Assembly: GCA_020637295.1 (NCBI GenBank)
Contig: JACJWF010000014.1
Coordinates: 25,063-89,062, forward strand
Length of the DNA stretch: 64,000 nt
Reading direction: 5' to 3'
DNA from: Acidimicrobiaceae bacterium
GTDB lineage: Bacteria > Actinomycetota > Acidimicrobiia > Acidimicrobiales > Ilumatobacteraceae
The notes under the pieces are model-generated. The model worked only from the letters and a program-made list of their open reading frames with translations, made no database searches and had not been told where the DNA came from. The translations under genes were made by a program, and so were the position numbers. Below are positions 8,837-17,025 of the stretch, piece by piece (the stretch's first letter is position 1; every line of letters starts with the position of its first letter).

Positions 8837-9610
8837 ATGGCCGTGCTGCACACCCATTCCTTCGGCGACCCTGCGGGCGTTCCCCTGCTGGCCGTGCACG
8901 GGATCACCGCCCACGGTGGCCGCTTCCGGCGGCTGGCGGAGGAGGCATGGCCGCACCGGCGGACCCTGGCACCGGACCTGCGCGGCCACGGTCGCTCCAC
9001 CGCCGACGCCCCGTGGAACGTCGCCCAGCTGGTGCAGGACCTGGCCGACACGCTGGACGCGCACGGGGTCACCGGGCCGGTGGACGTGGTCGGCCACTCC
9101 TACGGCGGCGTGGTGACGCTGGCGTTCCTGGCCGCCCACCCGGGCAGAGTGCGCCGCCTGGTGCTGCTGGACCCCGCCCTGCTGCTGGACCAGGCGACCG
9201 CGCAGGAGGCTGCCGTCGGCAACATGATGTTCGAGGGGTGGTCGTCGCCAGAGTCGGCACTGGAGGAGCGTGCGGCGGGCGTGGCGGCGCATGGCCGCGA
9301 CGCCGTCGTGGCCGATCTGGCCGAGCATCTGGAGCAGGGCGCCGACGACCGCTACCGGCTGCGGTTCCACGTGCCGGCGGTGGTGGCCGGGTGGGGCGAG
9401 ATGTGTGCGCCGCTGCCGTCGCTGCCCGAACCGCGGCCGACGCTGCTGGTGGCCGCCACCCAGGCGCCGTTCGTGCACACGGGAGTGCGTGTGGGGCTGG
9501 CGGCCCTGCTGGGCGACGCCCTCACCACCGCGGAGATCGACTGCGGCCACATGCTGTACTGGGAACGCTTCGACGAGACCGCCGCGCTCGTGGCCCCGTT
9601 CCTCGCATGA
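8837..9610 (+). CDS. Alpha/beta-hydrolase
   Basis: 257 residues with an alpha/beta-hydrolase fold: oxyanion strand LAVHGITAHGG, nucleophile elbow VGHSYGG (Ser near residue 92), acid region on the strand around LLVAATQAPF, and catalytic His in DCGHMLYWERF near the C-terminus. The substrate (ester, lactone or epoxide) cannot be assigned. The TGA overlaps the ATG of the downstream DUF2817-phosphatase gene (ATGA at 9607-9610), so the two are coupled and may act on related substrates. Confidence 0.85.
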   Translation: MAVLHTHSFGDPAGVPLLAVHGITAHGGRFRRLAEEAWPHRRTLAPDLRGHGRSTADAPWNVAQLVQDLADTLDAHGVTGPVDVVGHSYGGVVTLAFLAAHPGRVRRLVLLDPALLLDQATAQEAAVGNMMFEGWSSPESALEERAAGVAAHGRDAVVADLAEHLEQGADDRYRLRFHVPAVVAGWGEMCAPLPSLPEPRPTLLVAATQAPFVHTGVRVGLAALLGDALTTAEIDCGHMLYWERFDETAALVAPFLA

Positions 9611-11238
9611 CCACACCGCCGCTCGACTACGCCGCCTGCCGCGCCCGCTTCCGCCACGCTGCCACCGTCGCCGGCGCGACCCTCCATTCGGCCCCGATCG
9701 ACGGCGCCGGCCCGGATGGTGCGGACCTCACCATCGATGTCGCCCTGCTCGGCCCGGCGCAGCCGGAGCGCCTGCTGGTGCTGCTGTCCGGGGTCCACGG
9801 GGTGGAAGGCTTCGTGGGCTCGGCCATCCAGTGCGATCTGCTGGAGGCACCGCCGGCCCTGCCGCCGCGCACCGGGGTGCTGCTGGTGCACGCCGTCAAC
9901 CCCTGGGGCATGGCCTGGCTGCGCCGCCAGAACGAGCACAACGTGGACCTCAACCGCAACTGGGCGCGCAGCCGCACCCCGTTCCCGGCCAACCCCGACT
10001 ACGCCGATCTGCACCCCGATCTGTGCCCTGCCGACCTCGGCGACACCCGCGAGTTCCTCACCCGCATGCAGGCCCACGTGGACCGGCTGGGTCTGGCCCG
10101 TGTGGCCGCGGCCATCAGTGGCGGGCAGGACACCCACCCGGACGGCATGCACTACGCCGGCGTCACCACCGAGGACTCGAACCTGCTCCTGGCGGTCACG
10201 CTGCCTGGGCTGGCCGACCCCGGCGGCGCGCTGCGGGAGGTGCTGGTGGTGGACCTGCACACCGGCGAGGGCGGCCCGGGCGAGGTGGTGCTGCTGGCCG
10301 GAGGGCCGGCAGGCAGCCCCAACCACGAGTGGCTCGTGGCCCGGTTCGGCACGGACGCCGTGCGCGCCACCGACGGGTCGACACCCGGCCGCATCGCCCC
10401 CGGGGTGGCATCTTGCTGGCCGGGTGCTGCCCACCACTTCGTCACGGTGGAGTTCGGCACGGTCAGCGACACCCGCCAACTGGCCGCAGCGCGGGATGAA
10501 CTGTGGTGGCACACGCATGGCGATGCCACCGACCCTCGAGCCGTGGCCGCCCGGGACGCATATCGCCGGGCGTTCACCCCCGACGACCCGGCGTGGATGG
10601 AGCAGGCCCGCCATCACGGGGCGCTGCTGGTGCGGGCGGGGCTGGCTGCAATCGGCCCACCTACGGACGGGCTGGGCTGGCTGGGCGCCCGCGGGCGCGA
10701 TGGCGGGATCGACCGGATCCCCCTGCCCAGCGGCGTGCGCGGTGGCCTCTCGGCCTGCGGGAAGCACGCCATTGGCCCGGACCACGACGCCGCAGTGGCC
10801 CGGGCCGGGGCGACCACCGTGGTCTGCCTGGTGGAGGCGTACGAGTTGGAGGACCGCTACCCCGAGTACCTGGCGTGGCTGCGCTCGGCCGCCGCGGCGG
10901 GGACTGCGGTGTGGTTCCCGATCCACGACCTGCACGCGCCCCCGCTGGACCGGGCGCTGGAGTTGCTGGCCGAACTGCGCCGCCGCCTGGACGCCGGCGA
11001 GCACCTCCTGCTGCACTGCGCCGCGGGCATCGGCCGCACCGGCACCGTCGCCGCCTGCCTGCTGATCGGGATGGGGATGGACGCGCCCGCTGCACTCGCC
11101 CACGTGGCCGCCCACCGCCCCATGGCGGGCCCCGAAGTCGGCGCCCAGCAGGATCTGGTGGCCGCCGTCGCGGCGCAGGTTCAGACGATGACGACGACGA
11201 GCCAACCGACGGCCAGGAGGCCCAGCGCGCCGAGGTAG
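9607..11238 (+). CDS. DUF2817 (M14-like zinc carboxypeptidase) fused to a dual-specificity/tyrosine phosphatase domain
   Basis: One 543-residue frame holds two domains. Residues about 1-345 form a DUF2817/M14-like module: SGVHGVEGFVGS (first zinc ligands), NEHNVDLNRNW, LVVDLHTGEGGPGE (later zinc His) and VTVEFGTVS (catalytic Glu). Residues about 355-525 form a cysteine-phosphatase module: IPLPSGVRGGL, IHDLHAPP with the general acid Asp, and the P-loop HCAAGIGRTG (Cys near residue 470, CX5R). DUF2817 proteins normally stop after the first module. No stop or strong internal Shine-Dalgarno separates them, although a GTG near 10631 could allow separate translation. The last 19 codons overlap a possible minus-strand ORF. 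Confidence 0.78.
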   Translation: MTTPPLDYAACRARFRHAATVAGATLHSAPIDGAGPDGADLTIDVALLGPAQPERLLVLLSGVHGVEGFVGSAIQCDLLEAPPALPPRTGVLLVHAVNPWGMAWLRRQNEHNVDLNRNWARSRTPFPANPDYADLHPDLCPADLGDTREFLTRMQAHVDRLGLARVAAAISGGQDTHPDGMHYAGVTTEDSNLLLAVTLPGLADPGGALREVLVVDLHTGEGGPGEVVLLAGGPAGSPNHEWLVARFGTDAVRATDGSTPGRIAPGVASCWPGAAHHFVTVEFGTVSDTRQLAAARDELWWHTHGDATDPRAVAARDAYRRAFTPDDPAWMEQARHHGALLVRAGLAAIGPPTDGLGWLGARGRDGGIDRIPLPSGVRGGLSACGKHAIGPDHDAAVARAGATTVVCLVEAYELEDRYPEYLAWLRSAAAAGTAVWFPIHDLHAPPLDRALELLAELRRRLDAGEHLLLHCAAGIGRTGTVAACLLIGMGMDAPAALAHVAAHRPMAGPEVGAQQDLVAAVAAQVQTMTTTSQPTARRPSAPR

Positions 11239-11342
11239 AAGCGCCGGTCGCGAGCAGCGTCTTCGCCCTGCCATGGCCAGGCGCCGGTCACGAACCTCGT
11301 GAGGACCAGCCCGATCGCGGCGAAGACCGTGAGCCAGAACAT
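11181..11342 (-). CDS. Possible small two-helix membrane protein
   Basis: A 53-residue frame from ATG 11342 with two hydrophobic stretches: MFWLTVFAAIGLVLTRF at the N-terminus and LGALGLLAVGWLVVVIV at the C-terminus, joined by a polar charged loop (QGEDAARDRR). This topology is typical of genuine small membrane proteins in actinobacteria. It would converge with, and overlap by 58 bp, the end of the DUF2817-phosphatase gene. An upstream GTG could add about 10 residues. No recognised family; it could be chance, since the overlapping frame is also coding. Confidence 0.4.
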   Translation of the reverse strand: MFWLTVFAAIGLVLTRFVTGAWPWQGEDAARDRRFYLGALGLLAVGWLVVVIV

Positions 11343-11447
11343 GCCATCGATCCGCAGGCTCAGGGCCACCACGGAACGATCGTACAGAGGCAGGAACGCC
11401 TCGAGATGGCCACCGTAGTGTCGCCGCCCGGGTTGTGTCGTGGGCTC

Positions 11448-11490
11448 AGCGACAACTGCCGTTGTCACCCCGGGAACCACCGTTGTCGCT
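11448..11490. repeat. Inverted repeat AGCGACAAC/GTTGTCGCT in a gene-poor stretch
   Basis: Nine-base arms at 11448-11456 and 11482-11490, with a third GTTGTC inside the 25-base loop at 11461. The stretch from 11343 to 11615 has no convincing gene. The hairpin has no T-run, so it is not a standard terminator; it lies 126 bp upstream of the SMI1/KNR4 gene and could be regulatory. Confidence 0.35.
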
Positions 11491-11615
11491 GGACCGAGAG
11501 AAGTACCCCCGCTCCGACCGCGGGACGGTGTCGCGATTGGACGGATGGGCGGGCAGCCGCGGGAACGCGTCGCGGACCTCTTGACGGTGCCCGCGTCTGC
11601 AGGCACGCTGCGCAG

Positions 11616-12311
11616 GTGCCAGAGAACGACTCGGTGTCCGTGCGGATCGAGGCGTTGGCGGCGCAGTTGGATGGTTGGGGCTGCACGCCGGAGGAGATCG
11701 ATGAGGTCCGCCGCGCCCAAGGGGTCGACCTCCCACGTTCGTACGAGACCTTCCTGCGGGTGCTCGGACGAGACGGTGGCGGCCTCATGGGCGGGACCGA
11801 GGTCTGCTTCGGCGAGATCGCCCAGGTTCGCCGGTGGGCCATCGACTTGCTGGAGGAGAACCGGGCACAACACCCTGATGAGGAGGTATTCCGCCTGCCG
11901 GACGACGCCGTCGTCATCTCGAGCCACCAGGGTTATGTCTTCGAGTTCGTGCGAACGTCGCTGGGTGACGACCCGCCCGTCGAATGGTGGTCCGAGGGAA
12001 GCACCTCGCTCGGGCGGTCCACTGTCGGCGCAGCGTCCATCGCCGACTGGCTGGAGCGGGAGCTCGTCGCGCGGGATCGACGCTCCGAGGAGGCGCTGCG
12101 ATCGCATCGACGGTCGATCCAGGCGATGCGTCGACGCCGCTTCCAACCCGAGATGTGTCCCACCTGTGGCGGCAACCTGCAATGGCGCGGGGAGATCGTC
12201 TACCAGGCCGGCGACCCGAACTCGGGGAGGGATCGCCAGATCGCGATGTGCGCTGCCGAAGGGCGGAGCTTCTGGCGTTGGGGCGACGAGCCGGACACAC
12301 CACTGCGCTGA
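11616..12311 (+). CDS. SMI1/KNR4-family protein with C-terminal zinc-ribbon-like segment
   Basis: Read from GTG 11616 as 231 residues. Residues about 10-145 match the SMI1/KNR4 fold: CTPEEIDEVRRAQGVDLP, YETFLRVLG, IDLLEENR, VISSHQGYVFEFVRT. In bacteria this fold is common among immunity proteins of polymorphic toxins, but also in housekeeping proteins. The C-terminal part has a basic helix (RSHRRSIQAMRRRR) and a single MCPTCGGNLQW knuckle with a lone later Cys, so a complete zinc site is doubtful. No toxin gene is adjacent, so an immunity role is not supported by context. The gene ends 12 bp from the convergent PEP-mobile gene. Confidence 0.6.
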   Translation: MPENDSVSVRIEALAAQLDGWGCTPEEIDEVRRAQGVDLPRSYETFLRVLGRDGGGLMGGTEVCFGEIAQVRRWAIDLLEENRAQHPDEEVFRLPDDAVVISSHQGYVFEFVRTSLGDDPPVEWWSEGSTSLGRSTVGAASIADWLERELVARDRRSEEALRSHRRSIQAMRRRRFQPEMCPTCGGNLQWRGEIVYQAGDPNSGRDRQIAMCAAEGRSFWRWGDEPDTPLR

Positions 12312-12323
12312 TCGCGCCGGCGG

Positions 12324-14057
12324 TCACCCCTCCACGACAGTGACGGTGCCGGCCACGCCGTCCACCTCGACCATCGTGCCGGTGGCGATCCGGTCCGTGG
12401 CGCCCTCGACGGCCACCACACACGGGATGCCCAGCTCACGGCTGACGATCACGGCGTGGCTCATCAGCGCGCCCACGTTCACCACCACGGCGGCAGCCGG
12501 CAGGAACAAGGGCGTCCACGCCGGGTCGGTGAGCGGGGCGATCAGGACCTCCCCCGGCTCCAGCCCGTCGGGGTCGGCCGGGTCCATCACCACTCGGGCG
12601 CGTCCGCGGGCGACACCGGGCGAGCCGGGCGACCCCTTCAGCACGTCACCCACGGCAGCCCCGGTGGCGGGCACCGACGCCGCCTGCGCCTCCAGCTCCT
12701 CGATGGACGGCACCTCGGCCTGGCTGGTGATGAAGAAGGGAGGGGTCACCTTGGCGAACCGGTCACGCAGGGCGGCCCGCTCGGCGATCACGGCGAGGAA
12801 CGGTTCCGGCCGGCGCACGTACTCCGGCAGCTCCCGGAAGGGGTCGAGCATCGCCACGTCACGCAAGTCCGCGGTACCGCCCCGCGTCGCCGCCCGCCGG
12901 GCCAGCTCGAAGAACGCCCTGCGGGTGGGGTTGTGGGCGCGGATGGCAAGGTCTCGGGTGGCCTCACGGCCACGGGCCCACCACGGGGCCGCACGCACCG
13001 CCTGGCGGAAGTTCAGCGCGTCCAGCCCCTTCACGTGGGGCTTCACCTTCGCCACCGCGGCATCCCGGTCGGCGTCGTTGCTGCCCAGCCGGGTCGAGGG
13101 CGCGAGGTCGTGCTCCGCCAGGCGCATGCGGTCCACCGCCGCCCACGCCAGCGAGGGCGTGTTCTCCCACGTACGTGCCGACAGCTCCCAGTCGTTGGGG
13201 CCACGGTGACCGTGCTTGGAGACGAACCCGGCGAAGGCCGCCAGCACCGGGCCCGAGCCGTGCACGCCCTCCAGCCGCTCGGCCAGCCCGGCCAGCCCCC
13301 GGTCGAACTCGTCCGACACGGCGGGCGTCGCCCGCACGAGCTGGGCCACCTTCCACAGGTCCTGGCTGTAGCGGGCGGACACCACGTCGTCCGCGGCCCC
13401 GAGCAGCTGGGTGACCAGCCCAGGGTCCCCCGCGGCCGCGGCCGCGTCGGCCAGCACGCCGGACACGATGGCGGCGAGACCGGTGGTGACCATGTGGTTG
13501 CGGAACACACGCTGGATCACCGGCGGGTAGCTCAGCAGGAAACTCAGCAGGGTCGCGTCGTCGGCCGTCTCCATGTCCGGCTGGCGCGCATCCCACGCGG
13601 CGACGGCCGCCTGGCTGTCGGCCACCGCCGCCGGCATCGCCTTCTGGTTCAAGGCCTTCATGACGGTGGCGAGGATCTTCGCCGAGTTCAGCGGGCGCAC
13701 GTCGCCCTTGCGCCGCTGATACGGGGGCGGGTTGCCCTCGCCGAAGAAGCTGACGTCGATGGCCTCCGCCGACGAGCCCGGCGCCCGCACCCCGAGCATC
13801 CGCAGGTACGACAGGTTGAGGTACCCGTAGCCGCCGTACAGGCCGATGATCACGGGTTCCGCGTCGCGGAAGTCCTTCGCCGAGGCGATGCCCATGTTGC
13901 GGTAGGCCTCCCGCCACCCGGCCTCCGCCGCCTTCACGGCCAGGGCGTAGGACAGCGGCGTGAGCACTTCCGGGAAGACCTCACCGATGTTGCCCCGCGT
14001 GTTGATCGGCCACCGCGGATCGACGCGCCCCTCCACGATCCAGTGCGTGTTGCTCAC
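12324..14057 (-). CDS. PEP-utilising enzyme mobile-domain protein without ATP-grasp domain (paralogue A)
   Basis: 577 residues from GTG 14057. The C-terminal about 90 residues form the swivelling phosphohistidine domain: PGEVLIAPLTDP, then GALMSHAVIVSRELGIP with the catalytic His of the PEP synthase/PPDK/rifampicin-phosphotransferase family. The middle contains the family motif KHGHRGPND. There is no ATP-grasp nucleotide-binding domain at the N-terminus, which begins with a short conserved module (WIVEGRVDPRWPINTRGN). It therefore either works with a separate kinase subunit or does something else. A second homologue occurs at 31724-33460. The gene lies 18 bp downstream of the ABC-F gene, on the same strand. 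Confidence 0.75.
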   Translation of the reverse strand: MSNTHWIVEGRVDPRWPINTRGNIGEVFPEVLTPLSYALAVKAAEAGWREAYRNMGIASAKDFRDAEPVIIGLYGGYGYLNLSYLRMLGVRAPGSSAEAIDVSFFGEGNPPPYQRRKGDVRPLNSAKILATVMKALNQKAMPAAVADSQAAVAAWDARQPDMETADDATLLSFLLSYPPVIQRVFRNHMVTTGLAAIVSGVLADAAAAAGDPGLVTQLLGAADDVVSARYSQDLWKVAQLVRATPAVSDEFDRGLAGLAERLEGVHGSGPVLAAFAGFVSKHGHRGPNDWELSARTWENTPSLAWAAVDRMRLAEHDLAPSTRLGSNDADRDAAVAKVKPHVKGLDALNFRQAVRAAPWWARGREATRDLAIRAHNPTRRAFFELARRAATRGGTADLRDVAMLDPFRELPEYVRRPEPFLAVIAERAALRDRFAKVTPPFFITSQAEVPSIEELEAQAASVPATGAAVGDVLKGSPGSPGVARGRARVVMDPADPDGLEPGEVLIAPLTDPAWTPLFLPAAAVVVNVGALMSHAVIVSRELGIPCVVAVEGATDRIATGTMVEVDGVAGTVTVVEG

Positions 14058-14075
14058 ACCGCCGAGTCTCGCACG

Positions 14076-15710
14076 TCAGGTCAGCGGCTTGGCAAGGCGC
14101 ATGCGCGACGCCTCCGCCGGGCGCTGCAAGGCCTCCAACGCCAGCGGGAAGTCCGGCAGGGAGATGATCTCGCCGTCGTCGGTGATCATCACGAACCGGT
14201 CCAGCGTGGCGAGGAACGTGCGGTCGTGGCTGACCGCGATGACGGTGCCGACGAAGCCGTCCAGCGCCTGCTCCAGCGCTTCGCTGGACTCGATGTCCAG
14301 GTTGTCGGTGGGCTCGTCGAGCAGCAGCACGTTGTGCCCCTCCAGCTCCAGGCAGAGGATCTCCAGGCGGGCCTTCTGACCACCGCTGAGCGTCTGGTGC
14401 TCCTGGCGGGACTGCTGGGCCAGCCCGTAGCGGGCCAGCGCCTTCATCGCCTGCTCCTCGTCGTAGATGCGGCGACGGACGATGTCCATGCAGGTGCGGC
14501 CGCGGAACTCCGGCCGGTCGTTCACCTGGGTGAACATGCCGACCGACGTGCGCGGCCCGAAGTTGATGGTGCCGTGGTCGGCGGGGATGGTGCCGGCCAG
14601 GGCGGCCAGCAGGTGGGTCTTCCCGGTGCCGTTGGGGCCGATCAGGCCGAGCCGCTCGCCGAAGTGGACCTCGTCACTGAACGGCAGGAACAGGTCGCCC
14701 ACGCTGACGTCGAGCATCTGCACCACCCGCCGGGCGGAGTCCGCCCCACGCAGGCGCACCTTGATCTGCTGGTCCGGCACGGGCGGGGGCGGCGGGCCGA
14801 CGGCCACGAACTTCTCCCACCGGGTCTCCGCGGCGTTGGCCTTGGTGGCGTTCTTGAAGTTCTGCGCGGCCCGCTGCTTCATGATCTTCATGTGGTGGAA
14901 GAGGCGGCGCTCCTCGTCGTGCCAGCGCTTCAAGGCGTCGCCCAGCAGTTCCTGGCGGCGGGCCCGAGCCTCCGGGAACGTGGCGTAGGAGCCGCCGTGC
15001 ACCCACGCGCCCGACCCCTCGATCACCACCACCTTCGTGGCGACGCGCTCCAGCAGGGTGCGGTCGTGGCTGACCATCAGGATCGTGCTGCGGCACGCCT
15101 TCAGCTGGTCCTCCAACCACAGCCGGGTGGGGATGTCGAGGTAGTTGTCCGGCTCGTCGAGCAGCAGGATGTCCGCCCCGCTGTTCAGCAGCAGGTCCAG
15201 CACCAGGCGCTTGCGCTCGCCCCCGCTGAGCTCGCCGACCAGGCGGGTGGCGAAGTCCTCCACGTCGGTCTTCACGCTGCGCTTGGCGGCCGCAGCCCAC
15301 TGGGCCTCCAACTCGTACCCGCCGAGGTCGCCCCAGTGGGTGAGCGCTTCGGCGAAGCCGGTGCCGTCGTCCTCGCCTGAGTACATCGCGGCTTCGGCGG
15401 CGTGGAGGGCCCGCCCGGCTTCCCGCAGGGCGGTGGGTGCCACCTCCACCAGCATGTCGCGGAGGCTGTCGGCCGGGTTCGACATGCCGACGTCCTGGGT
15501 CATCCGCAGGACGGTGCCGCCCAGCGCGAACTCGCCCTCGTCGGTCTCCAGCTCGCCCGAGAGGATGCGCAGGATGGTGCTCTTGCCGACGCCATTGGCA
15601 CCGACGATGGCCGCGTGCTCCCCCGGCGAGACCGTGAACGAGACGTCGAAGAACAGCGAATCCGCGCCCGGTGGGGCGTACTCAAGTTCGGACACGACGA
15701 TGCTGCTCAC
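14076..15710 (-). CDS. ABC-F family ATP-binding protein
   Basis: 544 residues from GTG 15710 with two nucleotide-binding domains and no membrane segments. NBD1: Walker A GANGVGKST, signature LSGGERKRL, Walker B DILLLDEPDNYLD. NBD2: Walker A GPNGTGKT, signature LSGGQKARLE, Walker B VLLLDEPTDNLD. Between them is a charged linker with RRLFHHMKIMKQRAAQN. Members act on ribosomes, as translation factors (EttA-like) or antibiotic-resistance proteins. NBD1 Walker B is followed by DNYLD where DNHLD or TNHLD is usual. The gene sits upstream of the PEP-mobile paralogue A. Confidence 0.88.
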   Translation of the reverse strand: MSSIVVSELEYAPPGADSLFFDVSFTVSPGEHAAIVGANGVGKSTILRILSGELETDEGEFALGGTVLRMTQDVGMSNPADSLRDMLVEVAPTALREAGRALHAAEAAMYSGEDDGTGFAEALTHWGDLGGYELEAQWAAAAKRSVKTDVEDFATRLVGELSGGERKRLVLDLLLNSGADILLLDEPDNYLDIPTRLWLEDQLKACRSTILMVSHDRTLLERVATKVVVIEGSGAWVHGGSYATFPEARARRQELLGDALKRWHDEERRLFHHMKIMKQRAAQNFKNATKANAAETRWEKFVAVGPPPPPVPDQQIKVRLRGADSARRVVQMLDVSVGDLFLPFSDEVHFGERLGLIGPNGTGKTHLLAALAGTIPADHGTINFGPRTSVGMFTQVNDRPEFRGRTCMDIVRRRIYDEEQAMKALARYGLAQQSRQEHQTLSGGQKARLEILCLELEGHNVLLLDEPTDNLDIESSEALEQALDGFVGTVIAVSHDRTFLATLDRFVMITDDGEIISLPDFPLALEALQRPAEASRMRLAKPLT

Positions 15711-15782
15711 GGCTGCACATCCTGCCGGATGCGACCGGGCGTCACACGCAGGTTTCGGTCGATGGTCAGGACCGCCGGCGGC

Positions 15783-16265
15783 TCAGCCGCCGTAGTTCAT
15801 ACCGGTGTCGCGCAGCACCATGGGGGTGACGGCGTCGTCGCGCACGCCCGCGTCCACGACCTCGGCCACGAACACGGTGTGGTCGCCGCGCTCCACCGTG
15901 TCCGTCACGCGGCACTCGAACCAATAGGCGCAGGCGGTGATCAGCGGCGAGCCGGTGGCCGGGCCTGGCTCGAACGGCTGGCCGTTGAGCATGCCGTCCT
16001 CCATCACGGTGGAGCGGAAGAACGCCTTGCCGATGTCCAGCTGGTCGGCGCCGAGCACGTTGACGGCGAACGAACCGGTGCGCCCGGCCAGCGCCGCGGC
16101 GCCGCTGTCGGCCTTCACGGCCACCATCACGAGCGGGGGCTCGAAGCTGGCCTGCGACACCCAGTTGACCCCGCTGGCGGCGTACTCCCCGCCGTCGGTG
16201 GACGTGAGCACGTGCAGGCCGTAGTTGATGGCCCGGAGGGCGACCTTCTTCTGAGCAGGATCCAT
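15783..16265 (-). CDS. Flavin reductase-like FMN-binding protein
   Basis: 160 residues from ATG 16265 (16274 also possible). It has the split-barrel flavin reductase-like fold: HVLTSTDGGEYAASGVNWVSQASFEPPLVMVAVK near the N-terminus, then FAVNVLG, and FECRVTDTVERGDHTVFVAEV, the typical GDH motif of the family. It probably binds FMN and supplies reduced flavin to a monooxygenase, or acts as a nitroreductase-like enzyme. It is divergent from the DinB-like gene (46 bp between starts) and stands alone on its strand after the ABC-F gene. Confidence 0.82.
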   Translation of the reverse strand: MDPAQKKVALRAINYGLHVLTSTDGGEYAASGVNWVSQASFEPPLVMVAVKADSGAAALAGRTGSFAVNVLGADQLDIGKAFFRSTVMEDGMLNGQPFEPGPATGSPLITACAYWFECRVTDTVERGDHTVFVAEVVDAGVRDDAVTPMVLRDTGMNYGG

Positions 16266-16311
16266 GCCGGCCATCGTAGGAGGGCCGCCGAGGCCTGCTA
16301 CAACGGGCGCG

Positions 16312-17025
16312 ATGACCACGACCCCCGACCCCGGCGACCTCTACGAGGCGACCCGGGCCAGGTTCACGGCCACCGTCCGCGCCGCGGGCGGTGGCCTGGC
16401 AACCCGTGTTCCCTCCGCGCCGGCGTGGACGGTGCAGGACACCGTGGCACACGTGGTCGGGCTGTGCGCCGACCTCAACGCGCTGCGCATCCCCGACCCG
16501 GCGGACGACCCGGGCGGCAACGCGTGGACGGAGGCCCAGGTCGCCAGCAGGCGCGGCCGGCCCCTGGACGAGGTGCTGGCCGAGTGGGACGTGGAGGCCC
16601 CGCGCTTCGCCGACGGGCTGCGGGCCTTCGGGTACGACTTCGGCGCCCACTTCGTGGCCGACCTGCACTGCCACCATCAGGACGTGCGGGTGGCGCTGGG
16701 CCTGCCGCCCGACGACGACCCCACCACCGTCGCGGCGGCGCTGCACCACTACCTGACGTTCGCCGACGAGACCCTGCGGGCCAACGGCTGGGGCGGCGTG
16801 CGGGTGCGGACCGAACTGGTGGAGCGGGTGCTGGGCGACGAGACCCATGTCCGAGCGACGGTGACCGCGGACGCGTTCACCCTGCTGCGCTGCCTCTCCG
16901 CCCGCCGCACCCGCGCCCAGTTCCGGGCGCTGGACTGGGAGGGCGACGCCGACGGTGCGATCGCCGCGATCGAGGCCGGCTTCATGGGCAACTACTCCTT
17001 CCCGGATGCGGAGGTGGAGCGGTGA
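16312..17025 (+). CDS. DinB-like/maleylpyruvate isomerase family (mycothiol-dependent) protein
   Basis: 237 residues. The N-terminal four-helix module has AWTVQDTVAHVVG with the first metal-ligand His (about residue 45) and the later helix VADLHCHHQDVRVALG, where family members usually read HEQDIR; here Glu is replaced by His (HHQD), a change at a metal-ligand position. Family members are mycothiol-dependent isomerases or transferases. The stop overlaps the GTG start of the zinc alcohol dehydrogenase (GTGA at 17022-17025), so the two form an operon. The altered ligand makes catalytic activity uncertain. Confidence 0.72.
   Translation: MTTTPDPGDLYEATRARFTATVRAAGGGLATRVPSAPAWTVQDTVAHVVGLCADLNALRIPDPADDPGGNAWTEAQVASRRGRPLDEVLAEWDVEAPRFADGLRAFGYDFGAHFVADLHCHHQDVRVALGLPPDDDPTTVAAALHHYLTFADETLRANGWGGVRVRTELVERVLGDETHVRATVTADAFTLLRCLSARRTRAQFRALDWEGDADGAIAAIEAGFMGNYSFPDAEVER

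Noticed and set aside
10503..11615. N-terminal extension of the SMI1/KNR4 gene
   Set aside because: The same frame is open much further upstream, but it lies in another frame of the DUF2817-phosphatase gene and is low-complexity; the conserved domain starts after GTG 11616.
11616..12311. Toxin-immunity pair
   Set aside because: SMI1/KNR4 proteins often are immunity proteins, but no polymorphic toxin, secretion or RHS gene is adjacent.
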